NCBI RefSeq assembly: GCF_024346135.1
Contig: NZ_JAGQCJ010000003.1
Span: forward strand, 140,135-204,134
From: Cyanobium sp. CH-040
Lineage (GTDB): Bacteria; Cyanobacteriota; Cyanobacteriia; PCC-6307; Cyanobiaceae
DNA length: 64,000 nucleotides
Direction of reading: 5' to 3'
Positions 46,669 through 62,000 of this stretch are shown here, in pieces (positions within the stretch are counted from its first letter, which is position 1; each line of letters opens with the position of its first letter). Both the position numbers and the translations under genes were made by a program. The notes below the pieces were generated by a model. That model saw only the letters and a list, made by a program, of their open reading frames with translations. It was not told the origin of the DNA and searched no databases.

Positions 46669-47610
46669 ATGCCGGCCACCATCTACCTGCACTGGGCCGC
46701 CACCCCCTACAGCTGGGTGCGCTCCGGGCTGTATCACACGATCATCGGTGGCGACGGCACGCTGCACCGCCTGCACGCCTACAGCATCGACCTGCCGGCC
46801 CACACCTGGCGGCGCAACAGCAACGCCGTGGCCCTCTCCTGCGCCTGCATGGGCGGCCGCCCCGATCCCTGGACCCTGCCGCCCACCGAGGTCCAGCTCG
46901 ATGCGATGTGCCGCGAGGCCGCCGAGATCGCCCGCAGCTGGGGCTGGCGTGAGGCCGACATCACCATTCAGCGCGTGCTGACCCACGCCGAGGCAGCCTC
47001 CAACCGCGACGGCCGCTGGATGCACGACAACTACGGCCCGGTGATCTGGGGCGGCACCGGCGAGCGCTGGGATTTCCTTCAGCTGAGCAGGAACGGCCCG
47101 CCCACCGGCGGTGAGGAGCTGCGCGCGCGGATCCGGCGGTTTCTGGCGGAGCTGGATCGGCCGGCCACTGCGGCTGGCGCCAAGCCCACGGCCAAGCCGG
47201 AAGAGCCCGCCGCCGCAGCCGCGCCAGAGCGCCTCGCCTTCCGCCGCGCCACCACCATGACCGCCCGCGGCCAGGAGCTGGCGGTGGAACTCGACGCCAA
47301 CGGCAGCTCCTGGGCCCTGGCCGCCGACCTGCTCAGCCTCTACGAGATCCCCTACGAGTGGGACGCCAGCCGCCGCCGCATCCTCATCGGCAGCCTCGAT
47401 GTGGTGCCCAGCTTCCGCGCCGACCAGGTGCAGCCCAGCGTCGGCTGGCCCCTGTTCGAGATGACGCTCCAGCACGGCAATGCGCCGGTGGTCCTGCGGG
47501 GCATCCTGCGCGACAACCGTGCCTGGTGCCGGGTGCTCGAATTCGCCGAAGAGTTCGGCATCAGCACCAGCTTCGAGCCCTTCACCCTGCAGGAGCGGCG
47601 GGGGGGATAG
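46669..47610 (+). CDS. N-acetylmuramoyl-L-alanine-amidase-like protein
   Basis: 313 residues from ATG 46669. Residues 1-150 show an Amidase_2-like layout: LHWAATPYSWVRSGLYHTII, NAVALSCACMGG, PPTEVQLDAMCREAAEIARSWGW and VLTHAEAASNRDGRWM (zinc His candidates in YHT and THAEA). A Pro/Ala-rich linker (~185-205) leads to a ~100-residue C-terminal module (LAADLLSLYEIPYEWDASRRRILIGS) of stalk-like type. No signal peptide was seen. The exact substrate is unclear; it could be a phage-lysin-derived gene. Confidence 0.7.
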   Translation: MPATIYLHWAATPYSWVRSGLYHTIIGGDGTLHRLHAYSIDLPAHTWRRNSNAVALSCACMGGRPDPWTLPPTEVQLDAMCREAAEIARSWGWREADITIQRVLTHAEAASNRDGRWMHDNYGPVIWGGTGERWDFLQLSRNGPPTGGEELRARIRRFLAELDRPATAAGAKPTAKPEEPAAAAAPERLAFRRATTMTARGQELAVELDANGSSWALAADLLSLYEIPYEWDASRRRILIGSLDVVPSFRADQVQPSVGWPLFEMTLQHGNAPVVLRGILRDNRAWCRVLEFAEEFGISTSFEPFTLQERRGG

Positions 47611-47624
47611 GCCGCCCATCCGCC

Positions 47625-48533
47625 ATGGCCGCCCGCATCGCCATCACCGGGGCCTCCGGTTTTGTGGGCCGGGACCTGGTGGCCGCCCTGGCGCCCCACC
47701 ACGCCGTGTTCCCGGTGCCCCGTGCTCTGCTGGCCGCCGAGGAGTCGCCAGCCGCCCTGGAGCGCTTCGCGCCCACCCACCTGGTGCACGCCGCCGCCAT
47801 CGCCCATCGCCGGCCACCGCGCAGCGCCGCCGAGCGCCGGGAGCTGCATGACGTGAACGTGCAGCTGGCCGGTCGCACCGCCGAGCTGGCCGCCCGGCTG
47901 GGGGTGGAGCGGCTGCTGTTTCTCAGCTCCATCGGCGTGCACGGCGCCGCCACCGCTCCGGGCGAGGCGATCAGCGAAGCCAGCCCCCTGCGGCCGGCCA
48001 ACGCCTACGCCCGCTCCAAGCTGGAGGCCGAAGTCCGCGTGCGCACCGCCCTGGAGGGCACCGCCACCGGCTGCACGATCCTGCGGCCGGCGCTCGTCTA
48101 CGGCCCCGGTGCCCCCGGCAATCTCGCCGCCCTAACCCGCTGGGTGGATGCCGGCCTGCCGCTGCCCCTGGCCGCCGTGGTCAACAGGCGCAGCCTGATC
48201 GCCCAGGCCAACCTGGTGCACCTGATCACCACCGCCCTGTTCGCCGAGGCGGCCGCCGGCCGTACCTACGTGGCCGCCGACGCCGAAACCATCGCTACCC
48301 CCGAGTTGATCCGCCTGATCGCCCGCGTGCGCGGCCGGCCCTGCCGCCTGTTCCCCCTGCCGCCGCCGCTGCTGGGGGCCGCTGGTCGCCTGCCCCTGCT
48401 GGGCCCGAAGCTGCGCCAGCTCAGCGCCAACCTGGTGGTGGACAGCACCCTGGTGCGCCGCGAGCTCGGCTGGCACCACCCCGTGGCCCAGCGCGCTGCC
48501 CTCGAGGCCGCCTTCGCTCCCCAGCCCCGCTGA
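47625..48533 (+). CDS. NAD-dependent nucleotide-sugar epimerase
   Basis: 302 residues from ATG 47625. Extended SDR fold: AITGASGFVGRDLVAAL, LVHAAAIAHRR, LLFLSSIGVHGAA, NAYARSKLEAE (Tyr-x3-Lys) and the ILRPALVYGPGAPGN loop. Such genes sit directly before WecA-like enzymes and often act as UDP-GlcNAc/GalNAc 4-epimerases. Only 9 bp before the next gene. Confidence 0.88.
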   Translation: MAARIAITGASGFVGRDLVAALAPHHAVFPVPRALLAAEESPAALERFAPTHLVHAAAIAHRRPPRSAAERRELHDVNVQLAGRTAELAARLGVERLLFLSSIGVHGAATAPGEAISEASPLRPANAYARSKLEAEVRVRTALEGTATGCTILRPALVYGPGAPGNLAALTRWVDAGLPLPLAAVVNRRSLIAQANLVHLITTALFAEAAAGRTYVAADAETIATPELIRLIARVRGRPCRLFPLPPPLLGAAGRLPLLGPKLRQLSANLVVDSTLVRRELGWHHPVAQRAALEAAFAPQPR

Positions 48534-48542
48534 CCGCCGCCG

Positions 48543-49535
48543 ATGGCCCCGCTCCTGCTCACCACTGCGGCGGCCCTGCTCAGCTGGGCCCTGCTGGCCC
48601 TGCTGCTGCCCCAGCTGCGCCGCCGCCTGCCCGATCAGCCCAACGCCCGCAGTTCCCACCGCCGCATCACCCCCCGCGGCGGCGGCGTGGTGTTCGCCCT
48701 GGTGGGCGCCGCCTTCGCCCTGCCCCTGGGCAGCGCCATGCCCGCCCTCTGCCTGCCCCTGGCCGGCGTCGGCCTGCTCGACGACCGCCGCTCCCTGTCC
48801 CCCGCCCTGCGCCTGGCCGCCCAGCTGGCCACCGCCCTGGCGCTGCTGGCCGTGAGTCCCCGGGCCCTGGCGTTGGCGGGCGGCGGCAGCGGGGCCGGGC
48901 CGGGGCTGCTGCTGGCTGCGCTGCTGGTGCTGGCGGTGGTGGCCCTGATCAACCTCACCAACTTCATGGACGGCCTCGATGGCCTGGTGGCCGGCTGCCT
49001 GGCCGTGGCCCTCGCCGCTGCCGCAATGCCCAGCTCCGGAGCCGGCCAGCCCGCGCTCTGGCCCCTGGTGGGTGCCCTGCTCGGCTTCCTCCCCTGGAAC
49101 TGGAGCCCGGCGCGGCTGTTCATGGGCGATGCCGGCAGCACCTTCCTCGGCGCCGTGTTCGCCGGGGCGCTGCTGCAGTGCCCCGGCTGGCGCGAAGCCC
49201 TGGCCCTGCTGCTGGTGGCCACCCCCCTGCTGGCCGACTCCACCCTCTGCCTGCTGCGCCGCCTGCGGGCCGGCCAGCCGGTGTGGCAGGCCCACCGCCT
49301 GCACCTCTACCAGCGTCTGCAGCAGGCCGGCTGGAGCCACGCCCGGGTGGCCGGCCTCTACACCGCCGCCACCGCAGCCCTCGCCCTCGCGCGCTTCGTC
49401 GGCGGCTGGCCCGCTCTGCTGGCCGCCAACGCCGCCGTGCTGCTGTTCGGGGTGCTGCTCGATCGGCGCGTTGCGGTGCCGTTCGCCGCCCCGCCTACGG
49501 TGAGCGCCACGTCGCGGCCGCCGGGGTGGCGCTGA
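48543..49535 (+). CDS. WecA/MraY-family undecaprenyl-phosphate sugar-1-phosphate transferase
   Basis: 330 residues, multi-membrane. Catalytic motifs DDRRSLSP, NLTNFMDGLDGLVAG (N-x-D-G-x-D-G), FMGDAGSTFLG and HRLHLYQRL are all visible. It starts glycan chains on undecaprenyl phosphate (UDP-HexNAc donor likely, inference). It is short, with about nine helices. Ends in overlap with the GTG start option of the next gene. Confidence 0.9.
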   Translation: MAPLLLTTAAALLSWALLALLLPQLRRRLPDQPNARSSHRRITPRGGGVVFALVGAAFALPLGSAMPALCLPLAGVGLLDDRRSLSPALRLAAQLATALALLAVSPRALALAGGGSGAGPGLLLAALLVLAVVALINLTNFMDGLDGLVAGCLAVALAAAAMPSSGAGQPALWPLVGALLGFLPWNWSPARLFMGDAGSTFLGAVFAGALLQCPGWREALALLLVATPLLADSTLCLLRRLRAGQPVWQAHRLHLYQRLQQAGWSHARVAGLYTAATAALALARFVGGWPALLAANAAVLLFGVLLDRRVAVPFAAPPTVSATSRPPGWR

Positions 49536-49570
49536 GCTTCCGCTGGCCCTTCATCGGTCGCATCCCCCTG

Positions 49571-51484
49571 ATGCTGCGGCGTCTGCCGCTGCTCCTGGCC
49601 GACGTGCTGCTGCTGCCCCTGGCGGTGTGGCTCAGCTTCCTGCTGCGTCTGGCCGAGCCCTGGCCGCCCCAGCTGCAGGCATCGCTCTGGCTGTTCCCCA
49701 CCGTGCTGGTGATCGGCCTGCCCCTCTATTCCCTCAGCGGCCAGTACCGCGGCCTGGCCCGCTACGTGGGCAGCGCCGCCCTCTACCAGCTCGCCGCCCG
49801 CAACGCCCTGCTGGTCCTGCTGGTGGCCTTCGCCGGCCTGCAGCTGCAGCAGCCCGCGCCGCCCCGCAGCAGCTGGGTGCTGCTCTGGATCCTGCTCACC
49901 GTGCTCACCGGCGGCGTGCGCTTCGCGCTGCGCGATCTGCTGCTGGGCCAGGCCCAGCCCCAGCCCATCGGCCGCCGCCAGCGGGTGGTGATCTACGGCG
50001 CCGGTGCCGCCGGCGCCCAGCTGGCCGCCGCCCTGCGCCTGGGCCAGCGCACCCGCATCGCCGCCTTCCTCGACGACGACCGCGGCCTCTGGCACCGCAC
50101 CCTCTACGGCGTGCCGGTGCTGCCCCCCGCCCGCCTGCCGCGGTTGCTGCGCGGCCGTCGCGTGGACCAGCTGATCCTCTCCATCCCCTCCCTGGCGCCC
50201 CGGGAGCGGCGGCGCCTGCTGGCGGTGCTGCAGGGCTACGGCCTGCCGGTGCTGCAGGTGCCCTCGGTGGAGGAGATCGCCTCCGGCCGCGCCCGCATCG
50301 ACACCCTGCGCCCGGTGCCGATCGAGGACATCCTCGGCCGCGAGAGCGTGCATCCCGACCCGGCCCTGCTGGCGGCGGCGATCGCCGGCCGCTGCGTGCT
50401 CGTGAGCGGCGCCGGCGGCTCGATCGGCGCCGAGCTCTGCCGCCAGATCCTGCGCCTCGGCCCCACCCGGCTGGTGCTGCTGGAGCGCAGCGAATACGCC
50501 CTCTACACGATCAGCCAGGAGCTCGAGCACGCCGCCACGACGGCGTCCACCGCCACCGCCACCGCCACCGCCATTGCCGCCCCCGCCAGCGCTGCCCCCT
50601 TGCACCTGGTGAGCTGCCTGGGGGATGTGGCCGATCAGCCCTTCGTGGAACGGCTGCTGCGCCGCCACGGCGTGCAGGTGTTCTTTCACGCCGCCGCGTA
50701 CAAGCACGTGCCCTTGGTGGAGGCCAACGTGGCCGCCGGCCTGGCCAACAACGTGTTCGGCACCCGCAGCGCCCTGGCCGCCGCCCTGGCCTGCGGCCTG
50801 GAGCGCTTCACGCTCATCTCCACCGACAAGGCGGTGCGGCCCACCAACGCCATGGGCGCCAGCAAGCGGGTGTGCGAGCTGCTGGTGCAGAACGCCGCTG
50901 CCGCCGCCGCCGAGGGCCAGGGCGGCACGATCTGCTCCATGGTGCGCTTCGGCAACGTGCTCGGCTCCTCCGGCTCGGTGGTGCCGCTGTTCCGCCGCCA
51001 GATCGCCGCCGGCGGGCCGCTCACGGTCACCCACCCGGAGATCACCCGCTTCTTCATGACCATCCCCGAGGCCGTGCAGCTGGTGCTGCAGGCCAGCGCC
51101 ATGGCCAGCGGCGGCGAGGTGTTCCTGCTCGACATGGGCGAGCCGGTGCGCATCGCCGATCTCGCCCGCCAGATGATCCAGCTCTCCGGTGCCAGCGTGC
51201 GTGACGCCGCCAACCCCGACGGCGACATCGAGATCCACTACACCGGCCTGCGGCCCGGCGAGAAGCTGCACGAGGAGCTGCTGCTCGCCGCCGCCAGCGA
51301 CCCCACCGCCCATCCCCTGATCCGCCGCGCCCGCGAGGCGGCCCTGCCCCCCGAGCTCCTCTCCGTCCTGCTGGCCGATCTCGAGGCCGCCCTGGCCGGC
51401 GGCGATGAGGCCGGCGCCCTGGCGGTGCTGCGCCGGCTCGTGCCCGACTACCGGCCCACCGGTTCAGCCGGGCAGTCTCGGTAG
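49571..51484 (+). CDS. membrane-anchored UDP-sugar 4,6-dehydratase (CapD/WbpM/PglF type)
   Basis: 637 residues from ATG 49571; GTG 49526 is an in-frame alternative overlapping the previous stop. Four N-terminal membrane helices, a Rossmann CoA-binding-like domain (VVIYGAGAAGAQLAAAL) and the catalytic SDR domain: GAGGSIGAELCRQI, AAYKHVPLVEANV, STDKAVRPTNAMGASKRVCE with the altered T-D-K/M-x3-K triad. Makes a 4-keto-6-deoxy HexNAc, probably for the first sugar of the chain. A hexanucleotide-coded Thr-Ala stretch lies at about 326-335. Confidence 0.92.
   Translation: MLRRLPLLLADVLLLPLAVWLSFLLRLAEPWPPQLQASLWLFPTVLVIGLPLYSLSGQYRGLARYVGSAALYQLAARNALLVLLVAFAGLQLQQPAPPRSSWVLLWILLTVLTGGVRFALRDLLLGQAQPQPIGRRQRVVIYGAGAAGAQLAAALRLGQRTRIAAFLDDDRGLWHRTLYGVPVLPPARLPRLLRGRRVDQLILSIPSLAPRERRRLLAVLQGYGLPVLQVPSVEEIASGRARIDTLRPVPIEDILGRESVHPDPALLAAAIAGRCVLVSGAGGSIGAELCRQILRLGPTRLVLLERSEYALYTISQELEHAATTASTATATATAIAAPASAAPLHLVSCLGDVADQPFVERLLRRHGVQVFFHAAAYKHVPLVEANVAAGLANNVFGTRSALAAALACGLERFTLISTDKAVRPTNAMGASKRVCELLVQNAAAAAAEGQGGTICSMVRFGNVLGSSGSVVPLFRRQIAAGGPLTVTHPEITRFFMTIPEAVQLVLQASAMASGGEVFLLDMGEPVRIADLARQMIQLSGASVRDAANPDGDIEIHYTGLRPGEKLHEELLLAAASDPTAHPLIRRAREAALPPELLSVLLADLEAALAGGDEAGALAVLRRLVPDYRPTGSAGQSR
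50547..50570. repeat. four CCACCG hexamers inside the dehydratase gene
   Basis: Same hexamer as the array upstream of mutS. It encodes TATATA in a loop of the catalytic domain. Confidence 0.85.
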
Positions 51485-51517
51485 GCTGCCAGCACTGCCC
51501 TGGTAGCCGTTCTCACC

Positions 51518-54385
<2,868 letters not shown>

Positions 54386-54413
54386 GGCGGGGCCTCGGGC
54401 CGAGGGCCGCCGC

Positions 54414-55163
54414 TCAGTTCGTGGAGCCGGGGTTGTCCCCCAGGAACTCGAGGATCTCCCGGTCGCGCAGGCTCTGGGCCAGGCCGCCGCAGGGCTCCTC
54501 CATGGGCCGCCCGGCGGCCAGCTCCCGCAGGCAGGCCTGGGTGCGCGACAGCTCGCTCTCCAGGGCGTCGATGCGCTCCATCAGGTTGCGGATCACCCGC
54601 GCCTCGGTGTCCGGCAGGGCCGAGTGGGCCAGGGGATCCACGCGCACGCCGCTCTGGTGCACCACCCGCCCGGGGATGCCCACCACCGTGCAGTCGGGCT
54701 CCACGTCGCGCAGCACCACCGAACCGGCGCCGATGCGGGTGTTGGCCCCCACCGTGATCGCCCCCAGCACCTTGGCGCCGGCGCCCACCACCACGTTGTC
54801 CTTGAGGGTGGGGTGGCGCTTGCCGTGGGCCTTGCCGGTGCCGCCCAGGGTCACCCCCTGGTAGAGCAGGCACTGATCGCCCACCTCGGCCGTCTCGCCG
54901 ATCACCACGCCCATGCCGTGGTCGATGAACACCCCGTGGCCGATGCGCGCCCCCGGGTGGATCTCGATGCCGGTGAACAGGCGGCCCAGCTGGCTGAGCA
55001 GCCGCGGCAGGATCGGCAGCCGCAGCTGCCAGAGGGCGTGGCTGAAGCGGTGCAGCACCAGGGCGTGCAGCCCCGGGTAGCAGAGCAGGATCTCCAGCGG
55101 TCCGCGGGCGGCGGGGTCCCGCTCCTGGATGATCCGCAGGTCGGACCGGATGGCCTTGAACAT
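54414..55163 (-). CDS. cysE: serine O-acetyltransferase
   Basis: First step of cysteine synthesis. 249 residues from ATG 55163 ([17 protein letters not shown]). Left-handed beta helix of hexapeptide repeats with [34 protein letters not shown] and [35 protein letters not shown] helical C-terminal tail follows. Nine codons of extra open frame upstream were not used. Confidence 0.96.
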   Translation of the reverse strand: MFKAIRSDLRIIQERDPAARGPLEILLCYPGLHALVLHRFSHALWQLRLPILPRLLSQLGRLFTGIEIHPGARIGHGVFIDHGMGVVIGETAEVGDQCLLYQGVTLGGTGKAHGKRHPTLKDNVVVGAGAKVLGAITVGANTRIGAGSVVLRDVEPDCTVVGIPGRVVHQSGVRVDPLAHSALPDTEARVIRNLMERIDALESELSRTQACLRELAAGRPMEEPCGGLAQSLRDREILEFLGDNPGSTN

Positions 55164-55272
55164 CCAGGCATCCTGGCTGAGCGCCCGCACGGTTGAGCGG
55201 CCCGCGGGGTTTGACCGGGGGGCCCGCCGTCGTGCATGATCGATCGGTCGGCGGCTGGAGGCCCCGGCTTCT

Positions 55273-55344
55273 GCGGATGTAGCTCAGTGGTAGAGCATCT
55301 CCTTGCCAAGGAGAGGGTCGAGAGTTCGAATCTCTTCATCCGCT
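55273..55344 (+). tRNA. tRNA-Gly(GCC)
   Basis: A complete cloverleaf folds: 7-bp acceptor stem GCGGATG/CATCCGC, D-arm GCTC-AGTGGTA-GAGC, anticodon stem TCTCC/GGAGA with loop TTGCCAA (anticodon GCC), T-arm with TTCGAAT and a G-T closing pair. The discriminator base is T; CCA is not encoded. It lies between cysE and the GntR gene, both on the other strand. Confidence 0.97.
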
Positions 55345-55381
55345 TGTTCTGATCCCGGCCCCAGCTCAGGCGGCAAGCTTT

Positions 55382-56371
55382 TCAGGCGGCCAGGAGCCCG
55401 ATCTCCTTGCGCAGTTCGTCGATGGTGGCGGTGCCCAGGTAGCTCTGGGCGCAGTGCACCACCGGCAGGCGCATCAGGTCTCCCCGGTTCTGGCGCAGGC
55501 TCTGCTCCACCAGCGGCAGGCTGGGCCGGTCGCAGAGCACGTGGCTGGCGGCCCGCAGCAGCGCCAGCAGGCGGCTGCCGGTGTCGGGACTGGCGGTCAT
55601 CACCAGCAGCTCGTTGCCGCGCAGGCTGTGCAGGATCACCTCCGCCGCCCGCAGGATCCCGGGGCTGATGCTCACCAGCCCCACGCAGCTGCCGGAGCGC
55701 AGCTCCTTGAGCAGGTCGAGCTCGTGGCGGAAGTCGTTGAGGTCCACCGGCACCGCGCGCACGCCGTGGCGCCGGGCGATCTCCTCCACCGGCTGCAGGA
55801 AGTAGCGGCTGGTCACCACCGTGCCGTTGTTGGACTGCTCCAGCACCCCCTCCAGCTCCTCCATCGGCACCACCTCCACCGGCACCGCCAGGTTGGGGGT
55901 GAGCTCCTCGGCGATCAGCAGCGAGGCGCCCAGGTCTTCCCGCGGGGTGCTCACCAGCACCCGGGCGCCGCAGCGCAGCCGCCAGTCGATCTCCCGGGTG
56001 AGCAGGTCACGGGCCTGCTGCAGGGTGCAGCCGGCATTGAGCAGGCCGTCCACGCTCTGGCGCACCTCCCGGTCGATGTCCGGCAGGTGACGGCTGCGGG
56101 GCCCCGGCGCCGGTCGGAGCTGGCGCGGTTTCTGCTGGTCGCGCACGTAGATGCCGGAGCCGGCCATGGCCTCCACCACGCCGTCGGTCTCCAGCTGCCG
56201 GTACACCTTGCTGATCGTGTTGCGGTGCAGGCCGGTCTGCATCGCCAGCTGGCGGGTGCTCGGCAACCGGTGCCCCGGCGGGTAGTGCCGGGCGGCGATC
56301 GCGAAGCAGATCTGGTTGTACAGCTGGGTCGACGCGGGGATGTCGCTCTCCTGCTGAATGTGGAATCGCAC
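55382..56371 (-). CDS. GntR-family transcriptional regulator
   Basis: 329 residues from GTG 56371. Winged helix-turn-helix at 10-75 (PASTQLYNQICFAIAARHYPPGHRLPSTRQLAMQTGLHRNTISKVYRQLETDGVV) of the GntR type, followed by a ~230-residue ligand-binding-like domain (LLIAEELTPNLAVPVEVVPMEELEGVL, VVTSRYFLQPVEEIAR). The latter is unlike the aminotransferase domain of MocR. Effector unknown. Divergent from the hydrolase gene 161 bp away, which it may control (inference). Confidence 0.9.
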   Translation of the reverse strand: MRFHIQQESDIPASTQLYNQICFAIAARHYPPGHRLPSTRQLAMQTGLHRNTISKVYRQLETDGVVEAMAGSGIYVRDQQKPRQLRPAPGPRSRHLPDIDREVRQSVDGLLNAGCTLQQARDLLTREIDWRLRCGARVLVSTPREDLGASLLIAEELTPNLAVPVEVVPMEELEGVLEQSNNGTVVTSRYFLQPVEEIARRHGVRAVPVDLNDFRHELDLLKELRSGSCVGLVSISPGILRAAEVILHSLRGNELLVMTASPDTGSRLLALLRAASHVLCDRPSLPLVEQSLRQNRGDLMRLPVVHCAQSYLGTATIDELRKEIGLLAA

Positions 56372-56532
56372 GCCGCTGCGGGCCAGATGGGCTGATCGCC
56401 ACCATACGGAGCTTCTCCGCCGGGGACAATCCCTGTGTTGGCATACGCGAGTGTGCCGGTTGGGGGACAGTCCGCGACTGCCGGGCCCCGCGCCGGGATT
56501 CCAGACTGCCCCGGCAGCCCCCTGTCCGCCCC

Positions 56533-57300
56533 ATGACCACCGGCCTTCCCAGCGGATCCGTGTCCTCCGGCTGGCGGGAGGTGCCGGGCCCCGACGGGCT
56601 CCGCCTGCGCTGCTGGTGGGCCCGGCCGGCGCAGCGCCCGGCGCGGGCCGCGGTGCTGGTGCTGCCGGAGGTGTTCGGCCTCAACGCCTGGGTGCGGAGC
56701 GTGGCCGGGCGGCTGGCCGCCGAGGGCTATGCGGCCCTGGCCCTGCCGATCTTCGCCCGCACCGCGCCGGATCTGGATGTGGGCTACGACGAGGCCGGCC
56801 TGGCCGCGGGCCGGGAGCACCGGGACCGGGTGAGCGCCGGACCGTTTCTCGCCGATGCCAGCGCCGCGATCGCCTGGCTGCGGGCCCAGCCCGGGCTGGA
56901 CCGGCCGGTGGGCTGCCTGGGGTTCTGCTTCGGCGGCCACCTGGCCATGCTCGCCGCCACCCTGCCGGAGGTGGCCGCCACCTGCGATGTCTACGGAGCC
57001 CGCGTGTCCAGCTTCCGCCCCGGGGGAGGCGAGCCCACCCTGGCGGTGGTGCCGGAGATTCCCGGCCACCTGCTCTGCCTGGCCGGTGACAGCGACCCGC
57101 TGATGCCCCCTGCCGAGCTCCGCGCCATCGACACCGCCCTGGCGGCGGCGGCGGCCCGCCAGCCCCGGCTCGAGCGCCGGCTGATCGTGGCCCCCGCCGC
57201 CGGCCACGGGTTCATGTGCGACGCCCGAGCCGACTTCCGTCCAGAGGCCGCCGCGCTGGGCTGGCAGGCGATCCTGGATCTGTTCGCCCGGCGGCTCTGA
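56533..57300 (+). CDS. dienelactone hydrolase family protein
   Basis: 255 residues, alpha/beta hydrolase. The nucleophile is Cys132 in GFCFGGHLAML, with an acid in GDSDPLMPP and the catalytic His in AAGHGFMCD, the Cys-Asp-His triad of the DLH family. YDEAGL and AVLVLPEVFGLN support it. Real substrate in cyanobacteria unknown. ATG 56533. It ends 9 bp before the convergent infC stop. Confidence 0.92.
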   Translation: MTTGLPSGSVSSGWREVPGPDGLRLRCWWARPAQRPARAAVLVLPEVFGLNAWVRSVAGRLAAEGYAALALPIFARTAPDLDVGYDEAGLAAGREHRDRVSAGPFLADASAAIAWLRAQPGLDRPVGCLGFCFGGHLAMLAATLPEVAATCDVYGARVSSFRPGGGEPTLAVVPEIPGHLLCLAGDSDPLMPPAELRAIDTALAAAAARQPRLERRLIVAPAAGHGFMCDARADFRPEAAALGWQAILDLFARRL

Positions 57301-57309
57301 GCCGGAGGC

Positions 57310-57966
57310 TCAGGCCTCGGCCGTCTCCGGTCTGGCGGCCTCGCCCTTGGCCATCTGCGGCACCTTGGCGCGGCTGGTGCTCTTGTTGCCGCCGCCGCTG
57401 CTGCTGGCCTTGGCCGCGGGGGCCTTGCGGGGACTCAGAAACATGATCATGTTGCGGCCCTCGCGCTTGGGCGGCTGCTGGATCTCGGCGGCCTCCTCGA
57501 GGTCCTTGGCCATGCGCATCAGCAGCACTTCCGCCAGGGCCGTGTGCTGGATCTCCCGGCCGCGGAAGATCACCGTGCACTTCACCTTGTCGCCGGCCTT
57601 GAGGAAGCGGGAGGCCTGACCGATGCGCACGTCGTAATCGTGCTGGTCGATCTTGTAGCGCATCTTCACCTCCTTCACCTCGGTCTGATGCGACTTCTTC
57701 TTGGCTTCCTTGGCCTTCTTCTCCTGCTCGAACTTGAACTTGCCGTAGTCCATGATCCGGCACACCGGCGGATCGGCCTTCTCGCTCACGAGCACCAGAT
57801 CCAGCTCGCGCTCGTTGGCCACCTCCAGCGCCTCGGCCCGGGTGATCACGCCGAGTTGTGTGCCGTCGGAGTCCACCACCCGCAACTGGGGATAGTTGAT
57901 GCGCTCGTTGATGTTGGGCAGCTCCCGCACGGGAGCGCGACGGTCAAAACGGGGACGAGGTGGCAT
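57310..57966 (-). CDS. infC: translation initiation factor IF-3
   Basis: Keeps 30S subunits free and proofreads initiator tRNA. 218 residues. N-domain [23 protein letters not shown], linker [25 protein letters not shown]-domain [45 protein letters not shown]. The C-terminal ~40 residues are a Ser/Gly/Lys-rich extension. ATG at 57966. Start codons other than ATG, common for infC, are not used. Confidence 0.96.
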   Translation of the reverse strand: MPPRPRFDRRAPVRELPNINERINYPQLRVVDSDGTQLGVITRAEALEVANERELDLVLVSEKADPPVCRIMDYGKFKFEQEKKAKEAKKKSHQTEVKEVKMRYKIDQHDYDVRIGQASRFLKAGDKVKCTVIFRGREIQHTALAEVLLMRMAKDLEEAAEIQQPPKREGRNMIMFLSPRKAPAAKASSSGGGNKSTSRAKVPQMAKGEAARPETAEA

Positions 57967-58005
57967 TCAGGTGGTGGCTGAAGTCGGAGGAATGGGTGTC
58001 ACCCT

Positions 58006-61079
<3,074 letters not shown>

Positions 61080-61080
<1 letters not shown>

Positions 61081-61415
61081 TGGCTGGCCGTGCCGTGCGC
61101 GTGACGCCCTCCACCTGGCGTCTGGTGGCGCTGCTGGGGTTTGCCCTGGTGGCACCGGCGGGCCTGCCGGCCGGGGGCGCCGACTGGCGTCTGCCCGAGC
61201 TGCGCCGCCGCCAGAGCAGCCGCGAGCCGCTGCTCTCGGTGGTGCCCCAGGCCCTGCGCTGCGCTCCCCGCCACCAGGCCCCGGCGATCACCTGCACCGA
61301 GGCCGGCGTGCCCCTGCGCGTGCTGCGGCGCTGGATCCAGCCCGGCGGCGAGCGCTGGCTGCAGGTGGAGGTGCCCGGCCCCGCCGGCGTGCGGCGGGGC
61401 TGGCTGGCCGGCTGA
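61080..61415 (+). CDS. small secreted SH3-like hypothetical
   Basis: 111 residues. A signal-like N-terminus (WRLVALLGFALVAPAGLPAGG, cleavage likely near 33) precedes a short beta-rich C-terminal part (GVPLRVLRRWIQPGGERWLQVEVPG, GVRRGWLAG) with bacterial SH3 spacing. Two Cys residues (60 and 71) could pair. ATG overlaps the gyrB stop. Function not recognised. Confidence 0.75.
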
Positions 61416-61422
61416 GCCGCGT

Positions 61423-61902
61423 TCAGGCCGCCAGCGCCGCCTCGATCGCCGCCGTGAGCTCGGCGCTGTCGGGTTCCACGGCGCTCTTCCAGCGGCCCAG
61501 CACCGTGCCGTCCCTGCCGATCAGGAACTTCTCGAAGTTCCAGGCCACATCCCCGGCGGGCTCGGCCTGGGTGAGCGTGCTGTAGGGCTCGGTCTTGGCG
61601 CCGGTGGCGTGCACCTTGTCGAACAGGGGGAAGGCGGCGCCGTAGGTGGTGGAGCAGAACTGCTGGATCTCCGCCAGGGAGCCGGGTTCCTGGCCGCCGA
61701 AGTCGTTGCAGGGGAAGCCCAGCACGGTGAAGCCGCGGGAGCCGTAGGTGTCCTGCAGCGTCTGCAGGCCGGCGTACTGGCGGGTGAAGCCGCAGCGGCT
61801 GGCCACATTCACGATCAGCAGCACATGACCGGCCCAGTCCCCGAGTCGCCGCTCGGCGCCGGCGGCATCGCGCACCACCACATCAGTCACATTCACGGCC
61901 AT
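61423..61902 (-). CDS. glutathione peroxidase-family thiol peroxidase
   Basis: 159 residues from ATG 61902. Reduces peroxides. Catalytic Cys37 in NVASRCGFT (Cys, not selenocysteine), FPCNDFGGQEPG with the Gln and the resolving Cys, and WNFEKFLI with the Trp/Asn. In cyanobacteria this type often uses thioredoxin or NADPH-dependent systems rather than glutathione. It ends 8 bp from the convergent SH3-like gene. Confidence 0.93.
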   Translation of the reverse strand: MAVNVTDVVVRDAAGAERRLGDWAGHVLLIVNVASRCGFTRQYAGLQTLQDTYGSRGFTVLGFPCNDFGGQEPGSLAEIQQFCSTTYGAAFPLFDKVHATGAKTEPYSTLTQAEPAGDVAWNFEKFLIGRDGTVLGRWKSAVEPDSAELTAAIEAALAA

Positions 61903-62000
61903 GGACGGCATCCGGTTGCGGGCGGCGGGACGCTAGCGGCTGCCGGATCCCCCCGCTCCGGCAGCGGCCCATAAACTCCTGGGTGCCGGGGCAGCGGGCG

